Source: Algimonas ampicilliniresistens (GTDB lineage: Bacteria > Pseudomonadota > Alphaproteobacteria > Caulobacterales > Maricaulaceae). Taken from it: a stretch of DNA of 64,000 bases. Under the pieces are notes generated by a model. That model did no database searches. It saw only the letters and a program-made list of their open reading frames with translations, and had not been told where the DNA came from. The stretch lies in contig NZ_BSNK01000002.1 of the NCBI RefSeq assembly GCF_030159955.1, positions 434,001 through 498,000 on the forward strand. The letters run 5' to 3'. Below are positions 8,587 to 17,280 of this stretch, piece after piece. The position numbers and the translations under genes were made by a program. Every line of letters starts with the position of its first letter. The stretch's first letter is position 1.

Positions 8587-9255
8587 GTGTCTGATCTGGG
8601 TTTTACGAAAGAGTCCTTCGACTTTCTTGCGGGTCTTTCGGACAATAATAACAAAGCGTGGTTCGACGAAAATAAGCCGAGCTTTGAGACGCGCCTTAAA
8701 GCACCATTTGAGAGGCTTCTCGAAGCGTTAAGCGAACGCCTGTCGGATGCCGACATCCCGATGCAGGGTTCGAAGAAAACGATGTTTCGGATGCATCGCG
8801 ACATTCGGTTTTCAAAGGATAAGCGGCCTTATAAGACGAATACGGGCGCGCTGATGACACCGGATGGACGCAAGAATGAAAAAGCGCCAATCCTCTATCT
8901 GCATATGGACGCAGGCGGTGGGTTCGCTGCGGCGGGGTTTTACAAGTTTAAAGCGTCTGATCTGGAACCGATCCGCCACCGCATGCTCGACAAAGCGGAT
9001 GAGTTTGATGCGGTATTGTCCAGTCTAGATAAGGCCGGGCTGAGCCTGACACGCTCCGATCCGCTCAAGTCCATGCCGCGCGGCTTCAAGGATGCAGACG
9101 GCCATCGCCACGCCGATAAGCTGCAACTGAAATCTCTGATCGTAGAGCAGGACTTGCCGAAATCCGTCTGGATTTCCGATGATGTGACAGATCAAGTCGA
9201 GGCCTTTGCGCGGAGCGCCATGCCGTTGCTGCAGTTCGGACAGAGGGCGCTTTAG
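8587..9255 (+). CDS. DUF2461 (TIGR02453) family protein
   Basis: A 222-aa protein with the DUF2461 hallmarks: FTKESFDFLAGLSDNNNKAWFDENK at the N-terminus, then MFRMHRDIRFSKDKRPYKTN and a GGGFAAAGFYKF strand. Function is unknown across the family, though it is widespread in bacteria and fungi. The start is GTG 8587, with AGGGAG a few bases upstream. It lies 33 bases after the ICMT-like gene on the same strand and may be part of the same transcript, but family members occur in many unrelated contexts. Confidence 0.9.
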   Translation: MSDLGFTKESFDFLAGLSDNNNKAWFDENKPSFETRLKAPFERLLEALSERLSDADIPMQGSKKTMFRMHRDIRFSKDKRPYKTNTGALMTPDGRKNEKAPILYLHMDAGGGFAAAGFYKFKASDLEPIRHRMLDKADEFDAVLSSLDKAGLSLTRSDPLKSMPRGFKDADGHRHADKLQLKSLIVEQDLPKSVWISDDVTDQVEAFARSAMPLLQFGQRAL

Positions 9256-9333
9256 ATTTGACAGCTTGCGCTGCAGCCCTGAATGAAGGGCGCGAATAGC
9301 CGCGTCAGACGGCTGCCGCGCGGGGGGTCTTTT

Positions 9334-10158
9334 ATGAAGCCGGAAATCATTGTCGTTCTGTGCATTTTCATGACGTTTATCGCCGCGGAAATGATCTTCA
9401 CCAATTTCTTTCGCAAGCCGGGCCAAGTCAAAGGAGACGGCCTGGTCGAATTGATCGCGACGCTGATGCTCACCCTGATCACGCAGCCATTGGTCGTTGC
9501 CGGCGGCTTTGCAGTGGGGGCCTTTCTAGCGCCGGGTTCTGCGGACATGCTGAAGAGCTGGCCGTTCTTGGCCGTCTTTGCGCTCTTCCTGATCTTCGAT
9601 GATATGACGCAATATTGGTGGCACAGGATTACCCACGCCACGCCGTGGCTCTATAAGCTGCACCGCCCGCATCATCAGGCAGAATATTTGTCGATCCGGA
9701 TCGTCTACCGGAATAATATTTTCTATTACTTTCTCATGCCGGGCCTGTGGCTGTCGGGCGTGTTGCTCTATCTGGGGGGCGGCTGGGTCTATGCGGTCTA
9801 TCTCGTGATCAAGATGACGGTGATTTACGGCGCCCATTCTGATGTTCGCTGGGACTTGCCGCTCTACCGGATCAAATGGCTCTCGCCGATCATGTGGCTG
9901 GTGGAGCGCACGATCTCTACACCCGCAACCCACTGGGCCCATCACGGCAAACATGCGGCGGACGGCGTCACCCATTATAAAGGCAATTACGGCAACCTAC
10001 TGTTTTTCTGGGATGTGTTGTTTGGCTCGGCCAAAATTACGCGTCGTTATCCGGAACAGCTAGGCGTGGAAAATCTGCCGGAGACGAGCGCGGGCGAACA
10101 GTTGCTCTGGCCGCTCTGGCGGACGCGCCCAAGCGATGAAGTGACAGCGGCGGAGTAG
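9334..10158 (+). CDS. Sterol desaturase/fatty acid hydroxylase superfamily protein
   Basis: A 274-aa membrane di-iron enzyme. The start at ATG 9334 is preferred because a G-rich Shine-Dalgarno lies just upstream and a hydrophobic segment follows directly; an upstream ATG at 9283 is possible. Hydrophobic helices occupy about 5-25, 35-60, 70-90 and 130-165. The histidine clusters that bind di-iron are visible: WWHRITH, HRPHH and WAHHGKH. The family hydroxylates or desaturates sterols, fatty acids or carotenoids. Placement directly after the PKS/ICMT pair suggests a lipid substrate, possibly a polyketide alkyl tail, but this is inference. It converges on dapD with only 2 bases between stops. Confidence 0.87.
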   Translation: MKPEIIVVLCIFMTFIAAEMIFTNFFRKPGQVKGDGLVELIATLMLTLITQPLVVAGGFAVGAFLAPGSADMLKSWPFLAVFALFLIFDDMTQYWWHRITHATPWLYKLHRPHHQAEYLSIRIVYRNNIFYYFLMPGLWLSGVLLYLGGGWVYAVYLVIKMTVIYGAHSDVRWDLPLYRIKWLSPIMWLVERTISTPATHWAHHGKHAADGVTHYKGNYGNLLFFWDVLFGSAKITRRYPEQLGVENLPETSAGEQLLWPLWRTRPSDEVTAAE

Positions 10159-10160
10159 CT

Positions 10161-10988
10161 CTAGTCGCGCAGCAATTCGTTCACGCCTGTCTTCTCCCGT
10201 GTCCGCGCATCAACCGTTTTCACGATGACGGCGCAGGCGAGGCTGTGACTGCCGTCCTTAGCGGGGAGCGCGCCGGGCACGACGACAGAGTAAGCGGGCA
10301 CTTCGCCAAAGCTAGTTTCACCGGTCTGGCGATTATAAATTTTGGTGCTTTTGGAAATGAACACGCCCATGGCGAGGACCGCGCCCTCACGCACAATCAC
10401 GCCTTCGACGACTTCTGAGCGCGCGCCGATGAAACAGCCATCTTCGATAATGGTTGGATTGGCTTGCAGCGGCTCTAAGACCCCGCCAATGCCTGCGCCC
10501 GCACTGATGTGACAATTCTGGCCAACTTGGGCGCAGGATCCGACGCTGGCCCATGTGTCGATCATTGTGCCTTCGCCAACGCGCGCGCCGAGATTGACAT
10601 AAGACGGCATCAACACAGCGCCCGATGCGATATACGCCCCGCGACGCACGGCGCAGGGCGGCACGGCGCGGATACCCGCCTTGGCGAAATCGGTCTCGGT
10701 CCAGCCAGAAAATTTACTCGGCACTTTATCGAACCAAGCGCCGCTCGCGGGGCCGCCGGGCATGATCACATTGGCCTCAAGACGGAAACCGAGCAGCACG
10801 GCCTTCTTCAGCCACTGGTGGACAATCCAGTCACGCCCGACTTTCTCAGCCACGCGAAACTTGCCGTCATCCAGACCCATGATCGCCGCGTCCACAGCCT
10901 CTCGCCGCTCGCCCTGTGTATCGGGCGACAGAGCCGCGCGGTCGTCCCAAGCGGCTTCGATAATGGATTGGAGTTGGTCAGTGTTCAT
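10161..10988 (-). CDS. dapD: 2,3,4,5-tetrahydropyridine-2,6-dicarboxylate N-succinyltransferase
   Basis: A 275-aa enzyme of the succinylase branch of lysine/diaminopimelate synthesis, transferring succinyl from succinyl-CoA to tetrahydrodipicolinate. The N-terminal helical domain is followed from about residue 110 by left-handed beta-helix hexapeptide repeats (for example [20 protein letters not shown] and [15 protein letters not shown]). [20 protein letters not shown] is a DapD signature. The length is standard. On the minus strand TTGCCA and TATGCG with 17-bp spacing lie so that transcription would begin close to the ATG. In many relatives dapD sits near argB and the HAD nucleotidase; here those are about 27 kb away. 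Confidence 0.96.
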   Translation of the reverse strand: MNTDQLQSIIEAAWDDRAALSPDTQGERREAVDAAIMGLDDGKFRVAEKVGRDWIVHQWLKKAVLLGFRLEANVIMPGGPASGAWFDKVPSKFSGWTETDFAKAGIRAVPPCAVRRGAYIASGAVLMPSYVNLGARVGEGTMIDTWASVGSCAQVGQNCHISAGAGIGGVLEPLQANPTIIEDGCFIGARSEVVEGVIVREGAVLAMGVFISKSTKIYNRQTGETSFGEVPAYSVVVPGALPAKDGSHSLACAVIVKTVDARTREKTGVNELLRD

Positions 10989-11121
10989 GGGCGAGGCGCA
11001 TAAGGCGAGGGCCCTAACCTGGCAAGCCTGTCACGGGTCGGGATCGGCCGCGCTCGTAACTTCGCCGCGCTTGTAACTTCGAAGAGTGGGATTAGAATGA
11101 GGCGAGATCGGGGGCAATCAG

Positions 11122-13986
11122 ATGGTCGAGTTTACGGGTAAAGTACGCTTGCGGGTGGTCGGTATAATCGGGCTGGTAGCACTATTTTCAAGCTGTGCGC
11201 CGTCATCGCCCGAAGCCCCAAATTCGCAAACGGTCGCTGACGCTGAACCGCCGTCTGACGTCTCATCACCAACCCGTCTGTCACCTGAAGCGTTAGCATT
11301 TGAGGCCAAGTTTAACGATCTGACGGCCCGCAGCCGAACAGCCGCAGAGACAGTGGGGGATGCGCGCGCGCTACGGGATGAATGGGTTGCCATGGAAGCT
11401 CTCTCGTCTGAGGTGGGCGACGCGGAACAAATCACGACGGCTGCAGGGAAATTGGCAGAGATTGATTTTTCTGTCGGCGATCTCGACTCTGCCTTGGCGC
11501 ATACGGAACGGTCTATCACGGCGGCCAAAACCATTATCGCCACGCGTCCGCAGGACGTTGCAGCGACCTATATTTCCATGACGGCCATGCGCGGTGTGAT
11601 CCTGTCTCAATTGGGACAGGCGGATGAGGCGATCACCAGCCAGCGCGAGGCTTTGGCGGATCTGGACACAATATTAAAAAAGGACCGCTTCACGTTTCGT
11701 CCGGGCACATCGGAGGCGTATAAGCAGCATGCGCTTGAGGACGTGTTCATGGCCAAGTCCAATTTGGAATTTGGCCTGTCTCAAGCGCTGATGCGCAATG
11801 GCGATTTTGAGACCGCAATTGTTCTCCAGCGACAAAGCCTAGCGACGCGCACAGCCGGATTGCCAGCAGAACACCCCGGCATTGTCGGGAGCCAGTATGG
11901 CCTCGCGCAAACCTTGATGAAAGCAGGTGATATGGACGCGGCGCTGCAGGAAGCACGCGGTGCGGTCGAACGCGCTGATCTTTATATGTCCGACTCCAGC
12001 ACTATGTACCCGAAAGCGCTGGAAATGTTGGGTATTGTTCTTTCGCGCAGTGGGCGGACGTCGGAAGCGGTTCGGGTGTTGGACCGGGCGCTCCGTCTCA
12101 AAGGCGAAACGGAAGGCCGGGACAATCTCTACTTTGCGTATGGCTTGCACAATTTGGGCGGAATTAAACGAAATTTGGGCGATTACGGCCCGGCGCTCAA
12201 CTTGCTGGAGGAAGCCGAGGTCGGCTTCACGACCCATCAGGGCGAAAACAGTCCGATGGCGGCGACGGCCCGCGCCTATCGTGGCTCGGTCCGCTATGCG
12301 CTGGGGGATATGAGCGGCGCACGCGCCGATCTGGAAAATGCACGCACCCGCCTATCGCGCGACGATGATACGATGCGCCTGACCAGTACCTTGCTAGCGG
12401 ATCTTGCTGGCACTGTGCCTGACACGCCGCAGCCAGAAGACGACAGTGTGGTCAGTGCGCATGCCCGCGCGGTGCGGGCGCGGTTGGATGGCCGGGCGGA
12501 CGCGCCGATCTTGCTTGACCGATTGATGCGCTCACAAACATTGCTTGATGCTGGGCGTTTGGATTTCCCGCACCGTCTCGCGGCTGAAGAAGCATTGCGG
12601 AGTGCGCAAGCGGCGGGCGATGATCTAGCCTTGTTGGAGGCAGCGTCGCTGCTGCTCAATACAGAAGCGAGCGTCGCGGCGACGCGCGCCCAGATGCGGA
12701 AACTGGACGGCGTCGATGCGGAGGTCGTGCTGCAGATGCAATCCCTGCAAAGGCAGATGCGGCGCTTGGACTCGTCCCGATTGGCGGCCATTGCCGCCGG
12801 CAAACCGTCACAAGATATGTCTGAGGCCCTGCAAGATGTAGAGGTCCAACTGGCGAGCCTGCGCACCAAGCATGGCTTGGACGACGAGCGCACAACTGTC
12901 GCCGGGTTCAGCTCGTTTCAAAGTGTCCGCGACGGCCTCAAGGATGATGAAGCGGTGGTAGCGATGATCCCGGCTCTATCTCGCCATTTTACCCTTGTGA
13001 TTGACCGGGCGGGAGAGGCGTTGTTCGAGCATGATCAGCCGCGCGCTGAGATCGCCGAGGCCGTGACGGCGGCGCGCGCCGCGATCCTGTCAGAGGATGG
13101 GGCATCCCGCGATGCGGCGCTGCGTCGGGCGGGCCAAGCCTTGTTACCAGACACAGTTCTGGCTCGGTTAGAGGGGCGGTCTCGCCTACGGATTGTCAGC
13201 TCCGGTGCGCCCAGTACCGTCCCACTCGCCGCCTTGAAATTGGCAGACGACGGTTGGGTCGGCGATCGTTTCGCCCTGCGTCATCAAGCGAGCTTAGCGG
13301 GCTCCACGCCTACCTCGACCAATATTCCTCGCGGCGCGATGACCCGGTTCATTGGCGTTGCACCGCCTGAAGGGCTGGATGCAGACGGGGATGCGGGGCG
13401 TATTTTGGCCTATCGCGACAATGTGCAGCTCGGTCTGCCTAATGCGAAGACCGAGCTTGAAACGATCGCGAGCCGGTTCAAGCGTGCGGACGTGCTGAGC
13501 GGGGGGCGCGCAGTGGAAGCGCGCCTTAAGGGCGGTGCGCTATCCAGCGCCGATGTGCTAGCCTTCGCCACGCACGGACTCAGAGCCGGAGAACGCGGTG
13601 ACGGCACGCAGGCAGCGTTGCTGGTTGAGGCGGGGCTGAATGAGGACGGTTATCTGGAGACGGATGAAATCGCCGCGCTCAACCTTTCTGCACGTCTCGT
13701 TATCTTGTCAGCCTGCGACACGGCGGCACCGGGGGATGGGTCTGGCAATGGCTATTCGGGTCTGGCGGCGGGCTTTCTGGAAGCCGGCGCGCAGGGTCTG
13801 CTGGTGTCGCATTGGCCAGTGCGCGATGACGCCGCCGCTGCGATCACGACGCGACTGGTCGAGCTGTCACAGGACCACGATATGGACGTCGCGCTGCAAA
13901 CCGCGATGGCAGAAGTCCGCGCAGGGAATTTGCCGGGCGCGGGTAATCCAGCGATCTGGGCGCCCTTCGTTCTTTACACGCCCTAG
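11122..13986 (+). CDS. TPR-repeat protein with C-terminal CHAT (caspase-like) peptidase domain, probable lipoprotein
   Basis: A 954-aa protein. The N-terminus is a hydrophobic signal segment ending FSSC (Cys26), a plausible though non-ideal lipobox, followed by a Ser/Pro/Glu-rich linker. Helical repeats of TPR type run over about residues 80-430, with a coiled helical region around 530-600. The C-terminal ~270 residues are a CHAT domain with the caspase-like dyad intact: His818 in FATHG and Cys865 in LSACDTA; GLAAGFLEAGAQGLLVSHWPV is the usual region after it. CHAT proteins include the gRAMP-associated TPR-CHAT protease and separase-like enzymes. Substrate and trigger are unknown here. It is monocistronic, and its stop overlaps the convergent DUF188 gene by 4 bases. 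Confidence 0.9.
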   Translation: MVEFTGKVRLRVVGIIGLVALFSSCAPSSPEAPNSQTVADAEPPSDVSSPTRLSPEALAFEAKFNDLTARSRTAAETVGDARALRDEWVAMEALSSEVGDAEQITTAAGKLAEIDFSVGDLDSALAHTERSITAAKTIIATRPQDVAATYISMTAMRGVILSQLGQADEAITSQREALADLDTILKKDRFTFRPGTSEAYKQHALEDVFMAKSNLEFGLSQALMRNGDFETAIVLQRQSLATRTAGLPAEHPGIVGSQYGLAQTLMKAGDMDAALQEARGAVERADLYMSDSSTMYPKALEMLGIVLSRSGRTSEAVRVLDRALRLKGETEGRDNLYFAYGLHNLGGIKRNLGDYGPALNLLEEAEVGFTTHQGENSPMAATARAYRGSVRYALGDMSGARADLENARTRLSRDDDTMRLTSTLLADLAGTVPDTPQPEDDSVVSAHARAVRARLDGRADAPILLDRLMRSQTLLDAGRLDFPHRLAAEEALRSAQAAGDDLALLEAASLLLNTEASVAATRAQMRKLDGVDAEVVLQMQSLQRQMRRLDSSRLAAIAAGKPSQDMSEALQDVEVQLASLRTKHGLDDERTTVAGFSSFQSVRDGLKDDEAVVAMIPALSRHFTLVIDRAGEALFEHDQPRAEIAEAVTAARAAILSEDGASRDAALRRAGQALLPDTVLARLEGRSRLRIVSSGAPSTVPLAALKLADDGWVGDRFALRHQASLAGSTPTSTNIPRGAMTRFIGVAPPEGLDADGDAGRILAYRDNVQLGLPNAKTELETIASRFKRADVLSGGRAVEARLKGGALSSADVLAFATHGLRAGERGDGTQAALLVEAGLNEDGYLETDEIAALNLSARLVILSACDTAAPGDGSGNGYSGLAAGFLEAGAQGLLVSHWPVRDDAAAAITTRLVELSQDHDMDVALQTAMAEVRAGNLPGAGNPAIWAPFVLYTP

Positions 13987-14447
13987 GTTTTGGATCGCTT
14001 CATCCTTTCGACCATCAGATGTAGCGCTTCGAGAAAGCGCGATCGGTCGCGGTGTGAAAAGGGCGGCGGCCCGCCAATATTGGGCTGATCCGCTCCGTCT
14101 CGTAGATCGGCCATAATCGCGCGGACGGCAATCTGTGATCCAATTGTGGCGTTATCCATTTCTTTGCCGTTGGACCCTAGCACCCGCGCGCCAGCTTTGA
14201 GGCAGCGCTCAGCCAGCAGAATGTCCGAGGTGATCACAATGGCGTCTGCATCGGCGCGCTCTGCAATCCAGTCATCGGCCGCGTCAAACCCATCTGTGAC
14301 CATTTGAAAGCTGATGCCGGGTTCTCTCGGCGTACGGATATAGCTATTGGCAACGACGGTCACAGGCACGTTGTGACGTTGGGCGACCTTGTAGGTTTCG
14401 TCCCGCACCGGGCAGGCATCCGCGTCGATATAGATATGTAAACTCAT
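13983..14447 (-). CDS. YaiI/YqxD family protein (DUF188)
   Basis: A 154-aa protein beginning MSLHIYIDADACPV, the diagnostic DUF188 N-terminus, with the PIN-like acidic residues in DADACP and VITSDILLAERC (about residue 75). GNIGSQ/GGPPPF-type signatures appear toward the C-terminus (PNIGGPPPFSHRDRSRFLEALH). The fold suggests a nuclease-like protein, but no activity is established for the family. ATG 14447 is chosen over the longer open frame because it gives the conserved N-terminus. It converges on the CHAT gene, sharing 4 bases at the stops. Confidence 0.9.
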   Translation of the reverse strand: MSLHIYIDADACPVRDETYKVAQRHNVPVTVVANSYIRTPREPGISFQMVTDGFDAADDWIAERADADAIVITSDILLAERCLKAGARVLGSNGKEMDNATIGSQIAVRAIMADLRDGADQPNIGGPPPFSHRDRSRFLEALHLMVERMKRSKT

Positions 14448-14503
14448 CAGTCGGTCCCTAAAAGGGACACGGCTCAGCAACAATCCTTTCATTCGTGAAT
14501 GGA

Positions 14504-14531
14504 TTGACAGGATTTCATGCGCCTTTATAGG
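14504..14531 (+). promoter_or_regulatory. Strong promoter giving a probable leaderless LysR transcript
   Basis: A perfect -35 TTGACA (14504-14509), a 16-bp spacer and TATAGG (14526-14531). The predicted transcription start falls at about 14538, which is the A of the LysR ATG. AGGGG at 14529-14533 would then not be in the mRNA. Confidence 0.5.
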
Positions 14532-14537
14532 GGTCGT

Positions 14538-15542
14538 ATGAATACGAACTGGTCCGACTATCCTGTTTTTCTAGCCGTTGCAGAGGCGGGGTCTCTGACC
14601 GCAGCGGGCAAATCGCTCGGCATGAGCCAACCGACTGTGGGGCGGCGAATCCGTGCGCTCGAAGATCATTTCAAAACGCCTCTGCTTAAGCGCAAGGACG
14701 GACAGTTGATCCCGACCGTGTTCGGCCAAAGCATGCTCGATCACATTCGGCGAATGCAGGATGAAGCCGCCGCGATTGACCGCTCATCCGCGACGCTAGA
14801 AGATAGTCTTTCAGGCGTCGTGCGATTATCCGCGACGGAAGGGATCGGAACGGCCTGGTTGCCGGGCGTGATGCAGCGCTTCCGCTCTGAGCATCCCGAC
14901 ATTCTGGTCGATATCGGCATTTCGTTTCAAAGCTATAATCTTGCCCAACGCGAAGCCGACATTGCGCTGCGTTGGAACTCACCGGGTGAGCAAAATTCGC
15001 TGATCGGACGCAAGGTCGCGGATGTGTCATTTGGCATGTTCGCTAGCCCAGAATATCTGGCCCTCGCTGGGGCACCGCAAACTCTTGAGGATATGCCCAA
15101 GCATGACGGGGTTGTGGCCTCGATCATGGATGGTAAAATTCTCTGGATTTCTGATCCTGACACGGATCAGCCGATCCACATGCCGGGCCGAATCACCTTC
15201 AAAACCAATTCGATCTGGGCCTTTTATGAAGGATTGGAGCAGGGCTATGGGATCGGCATGCTACCGCTGTGCGGAACCGCAGCGCAGGGTCGCCATCTGG
15301 TCCGGGTTATGCCTGAATTGGAACATACGGAAGCGCTCTATCTTGTTGCGCATCAGGACTTGAAACGCTCGGCCCGTATCCGCGCCGTGTTCGACTACCT
15401 CGGCGAAGCCTTTCGTCAGGATAATGATTTCTTTGGTTGTGGCGGCGAAAGCGTGTTCTCGCCGGGCCGTTTCGATATTGCGCCGCCATCAGCCTGTCGG
15501 GTCGAACGGGAACATTCCCATCTGACAGTCGCAGCAGAATAA
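14538..15542 (+). CDS. LysR family transcriptional regulator
   Basis: A 334-aa LTTR. The winged HTH lies at about residues 10-65 (FLAVAEAGSLTAAGKSLGMSQPTVGRRIRALE), followed by the periplasmic-binding-like effector domain to about 300. ATG 14538 is chosen over an in-frame ATG 21 bases upstream because the latter falls inside the promoter spacer. No neighbouring operon faces it, so the regulon cannot be guessed from context; the flanks are a DUF188 gene (divergent) and a methyltransferase (same strand, 58 bases downstream). The tail after residue 300 is longer than usual and ends in low-complexity sequence. Confidence 0.9.
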   Translation: MNTNWSDYPVFLAVAEAGSLTAAGKSLGMSQPTVGRRIRALEDHFKTPLLKRKDGQLIPTVFGQSMLDHIRRMQDEAAAIDRSSATLEDSLSGVVRLSATEGIGTAWLPGVMQRFRSEHPDILVDIGISFQSYNLAQREADIALRWNSPGEQNSLIGRKVADVSFGMFASPEYLALAGAPQTLEDMPKHDGVVASIMDGKILWISDPDTDQPIHMPGRITFKTNSIWAFYEGLEQGYGIGMLPLCGTAAQGRHLVRVMPELEHTEALYLVAHQDLKRSARIRAVFDYLGEAFRQDNDFFGCGGESVFSPGRFDIAPPSACRVEREHSHLTVAAE

Positions 15543-15600
15543 CGCCGAGAATAACGCGAATTGTCAGTCGACGCGCCGCGCCCTCGCGCTAAAGCGGCTT

Positions 15601-16410
15601 ATGACCGATTTTTCCTGTCCGCTCTGTGATTGCGCCCAGTTTGGAATGCTGGAACCTGAGGGCGATTGGCTCGCCCGTGCGGCGAATGCGGATGATGAGC
15701 GCGCCTTAATTGGCAAGATTGTGGAAGGCGATGAAAGCCTCGCCTTTGGCGGCATTGTTCGCTGCGCAGACTGCGGTCTTGCTACGGTTCAGACACCCCC
15801 CACGCCGGATGCGCTCGGTCGCTTTTATTCCGCCTATTATGCCTCGGCGAGTTACGGCACGAAACGTGATAAAAAGATCAAACGGGCGGCCAAACGGGTG
15901 AAGCGTGTGCGTCGACGCATCAAAAGCGGCGGGACGCGCTTTCTCGATGTGGGCTCCAATCTTGGTTACGCGGTCGAAGGCGCGCGTCTGCAAGGGTTTG
16001 AGGCCACGGGCATTGAGATCGATGCCGACGCGGTCCTGCAAGCGCAAGCCGACTTTCCGGGCGGTCGCTTCTTCGTCACCACGGTTGAAGACTTCGCACA
16101 GCGCGGCGAACAGTTCGATTTTGTCTATTGTTCTGAAGTGATCGAACATGCGGTTGATATTCGCGGCTTTGCCGACGCCTTGATGGATCTGATTGCGCCG
16201 GGCGGCGTGCTGTTCCTAACGACGCCCGCAGACGGGCATCGGGCCACACCCAAACCACTGGTTAGCTGGGTTCAGGTTAAACCCCCCGAACATCTGCATT
16301 GGCTTGCGAAAGAACATTTATTGCGCCTGTTCGGATGCGACGGATTTACACCGCGCTTCCAGTTCAACCCCAAGCCAGGCCATAAGCTGGTCCTGAACCG
16401 TGATCTCTAA
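15601..16410 (+). CDS. Class I SAM-dependent methyltransferase with N-terminal zinc ribbon
   Basis: A 269-aa protein. The N-terminal ~60 residues carry two Cys pairs (CPLCDC and CADCG), a zinc-ribbon arrangement common in sugar- or cell-surface-modifying methyltransferases of the Methyltransf_13/23 kind. A basic, Lys/Arg-rich linker follows (KRDKKIKRAAKRVKRVRRR), then the Rossmann SAM site FLDVGSNLGYAVEGARLQGF (about 118-137), the acidic strand GIEIDAD and the motif FDFVYCSEVIEHA. The C-terminal PPEHLHWLAKEHL stretch is typical of this group. The substrate is unknown. GCTAAAGC just upstream of the ATG resembles a Caulobacter-type -10. Confidence 0.85.
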   Translation: MTDFSCPLCDCAQFGMLEPEGDWLARAANADDERALIGKIVEGDESLAFGGIVRCADCGLATVQTPPTPDALGRFYSAYYASASYGTKRDKKIKRAAKRVKRVRRRIKSGGTRFLDVGSNLGYAVEGARLQGFEATGIEIDADAVLQAQADFPGGRFFVTTVEDFAQRGEQFDFVYCSEVIEHAVDIRGFADALMDLIAPGGVLFLTTPADGHRATPKPLVSWVQVKPPEHLHWLAKEHLLRLFGCDGFTPRFQFNPKPGHKLVLNRDL

Positions 16411-16450
16411 GAGCCATGACCTCTAAGCAGAGCCGCGCGGTATTGTGACC

Positions 16451-16479
16451 TTGGCGAACCGCGCCGGCCCTCATATAGC
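16451..16479 (+). promoter_or_regulatory. Promoter giving a probable leaderless ubiE transcript
   Basis: TTGGCG (16451-16456), a 17-bp spacer and TATAGC (16474-16479) predict transcription from about 16486, where GTGATG begins the gene. There is no Shine-Dalgarno between the -10 and the start. Confidence 0.45.
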
Positions 16480-16488
16480 CGCCTTGTG

Positions 16489-17280
16489 ATGAGCGCGACA
16501 GACGACACAATTGATTTCGGGTTTGAGCAAGTCCGGACGGAAGAGAAGCAAGGCCGGGTTCGGCAAGTCTTTGATTCAGTCGCGCGCGATTATGACCGCA
16601 TGAATGACGCCATGAGCATGGGCCTGCACCGGGTCTGGAAAGACATGGCGATCACCAAACTCAACCCGCAACCCGGCGAGCGATTGCTCGACGTAGCGGG
16701 CGGGACGGGCGATATTGCGCGGCGGTTTATTCAAGCGGCAGAGACGGTTCGGGATCGTCGGGGGGGGCAAGGTCTTCCGGACAAAGGGCCTGCTAGCGCT
16801 GTTATTTTAGACATCAATGATGAGATGCTGCTGGCAGGGATCGACCCGAATAAGGATGCGGGGCTTGATCTCACTCGGGTCTGCGCCAATGCGCAGGACT
16901 TACCGTTTGAAGATGCGCAGTTTGATGCCGTCACGATCGCTTATGGTATTCGCAATGTCACTGACCGGATGGCGGCGCTGCGCGAATTTCATCGTGTGCT
17001 TAAGCCCGGCGGCCGGCTCGGCGTGCTGGAGTTCTCAACGCCGCCCGAAACTTTGATCCGCAAATTCTACGACGCCTATTCCTTCACGGTTATTCCGCGT
17101 CTTGGACAGGCCATTGCGGGGGACCGCGACAGTTACCAATATCTGGTTGAGAGCATCCGCCGCTTTCCGAAGCAGGATCAGTTCGCGCAGATGATGCGCG
17201 ATGCCGGGTTCGCGCAGGTCAAATGGGCCGATTATAGCGCCGGGGTGACGGCCTTTCATACAGGATGGAAAATCGCATGA
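16489..17280 (+). CDS. ubiE: Ubiquinone/menaquinone biosynthesis C-methyltransferase
   Basis: A 263-aa SAM methyltransferase that C-methylates 2-methoxy-6-polyprenyl-1,4-benzoquinol in ubiquinone synthesis. UbiE signatures are all present: FDSVARDYDRMNDAMSMGLHRVWK near the N-terminus, SAM motif LLDVAGGTGDIARRF, IAYGIRNVTDR, and the late motif YQYLVESIRRFP. A roughly 20-residue Gly/Arg-rich insertion after motif I (around residues 85-105) is longer than in E. coli. A GTG immediately upstream (16486) could also start translation. The stop overlaps the yciB start (ATGA), so the two genes are translationally coupled. Confidence 0.95.
   Translation: MSATDDTIDFGFEQVRTEEKQGRVRQVFDSVARDYDRMNDAMSMGLHRVWKDMAITKLNPQPGERLLDVAGGTGDIARRFIQAAETVRDRRGGQGLPDKGPASAVILDINDEMLLAGIDPNKDAGLDLTRVCANAQDLPFEDAQFDAVTIAYGIRNVTDRMAALREFHRVLKPGGRLGVLEFSTPPETLIRKFYDAYSFTVIPRLGQAIAGDRDSYQYLVESIRRFPKQDQFAQMMRDAGFAQVKWADYSAGVTAFHTGWKIA

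Noticed and set aside
12294-12893. A 199-aa minus-strand ORF inside the CHAT gene
   Set aside because: Ser/Arg/Ala-rich antisense shadow without any family features.
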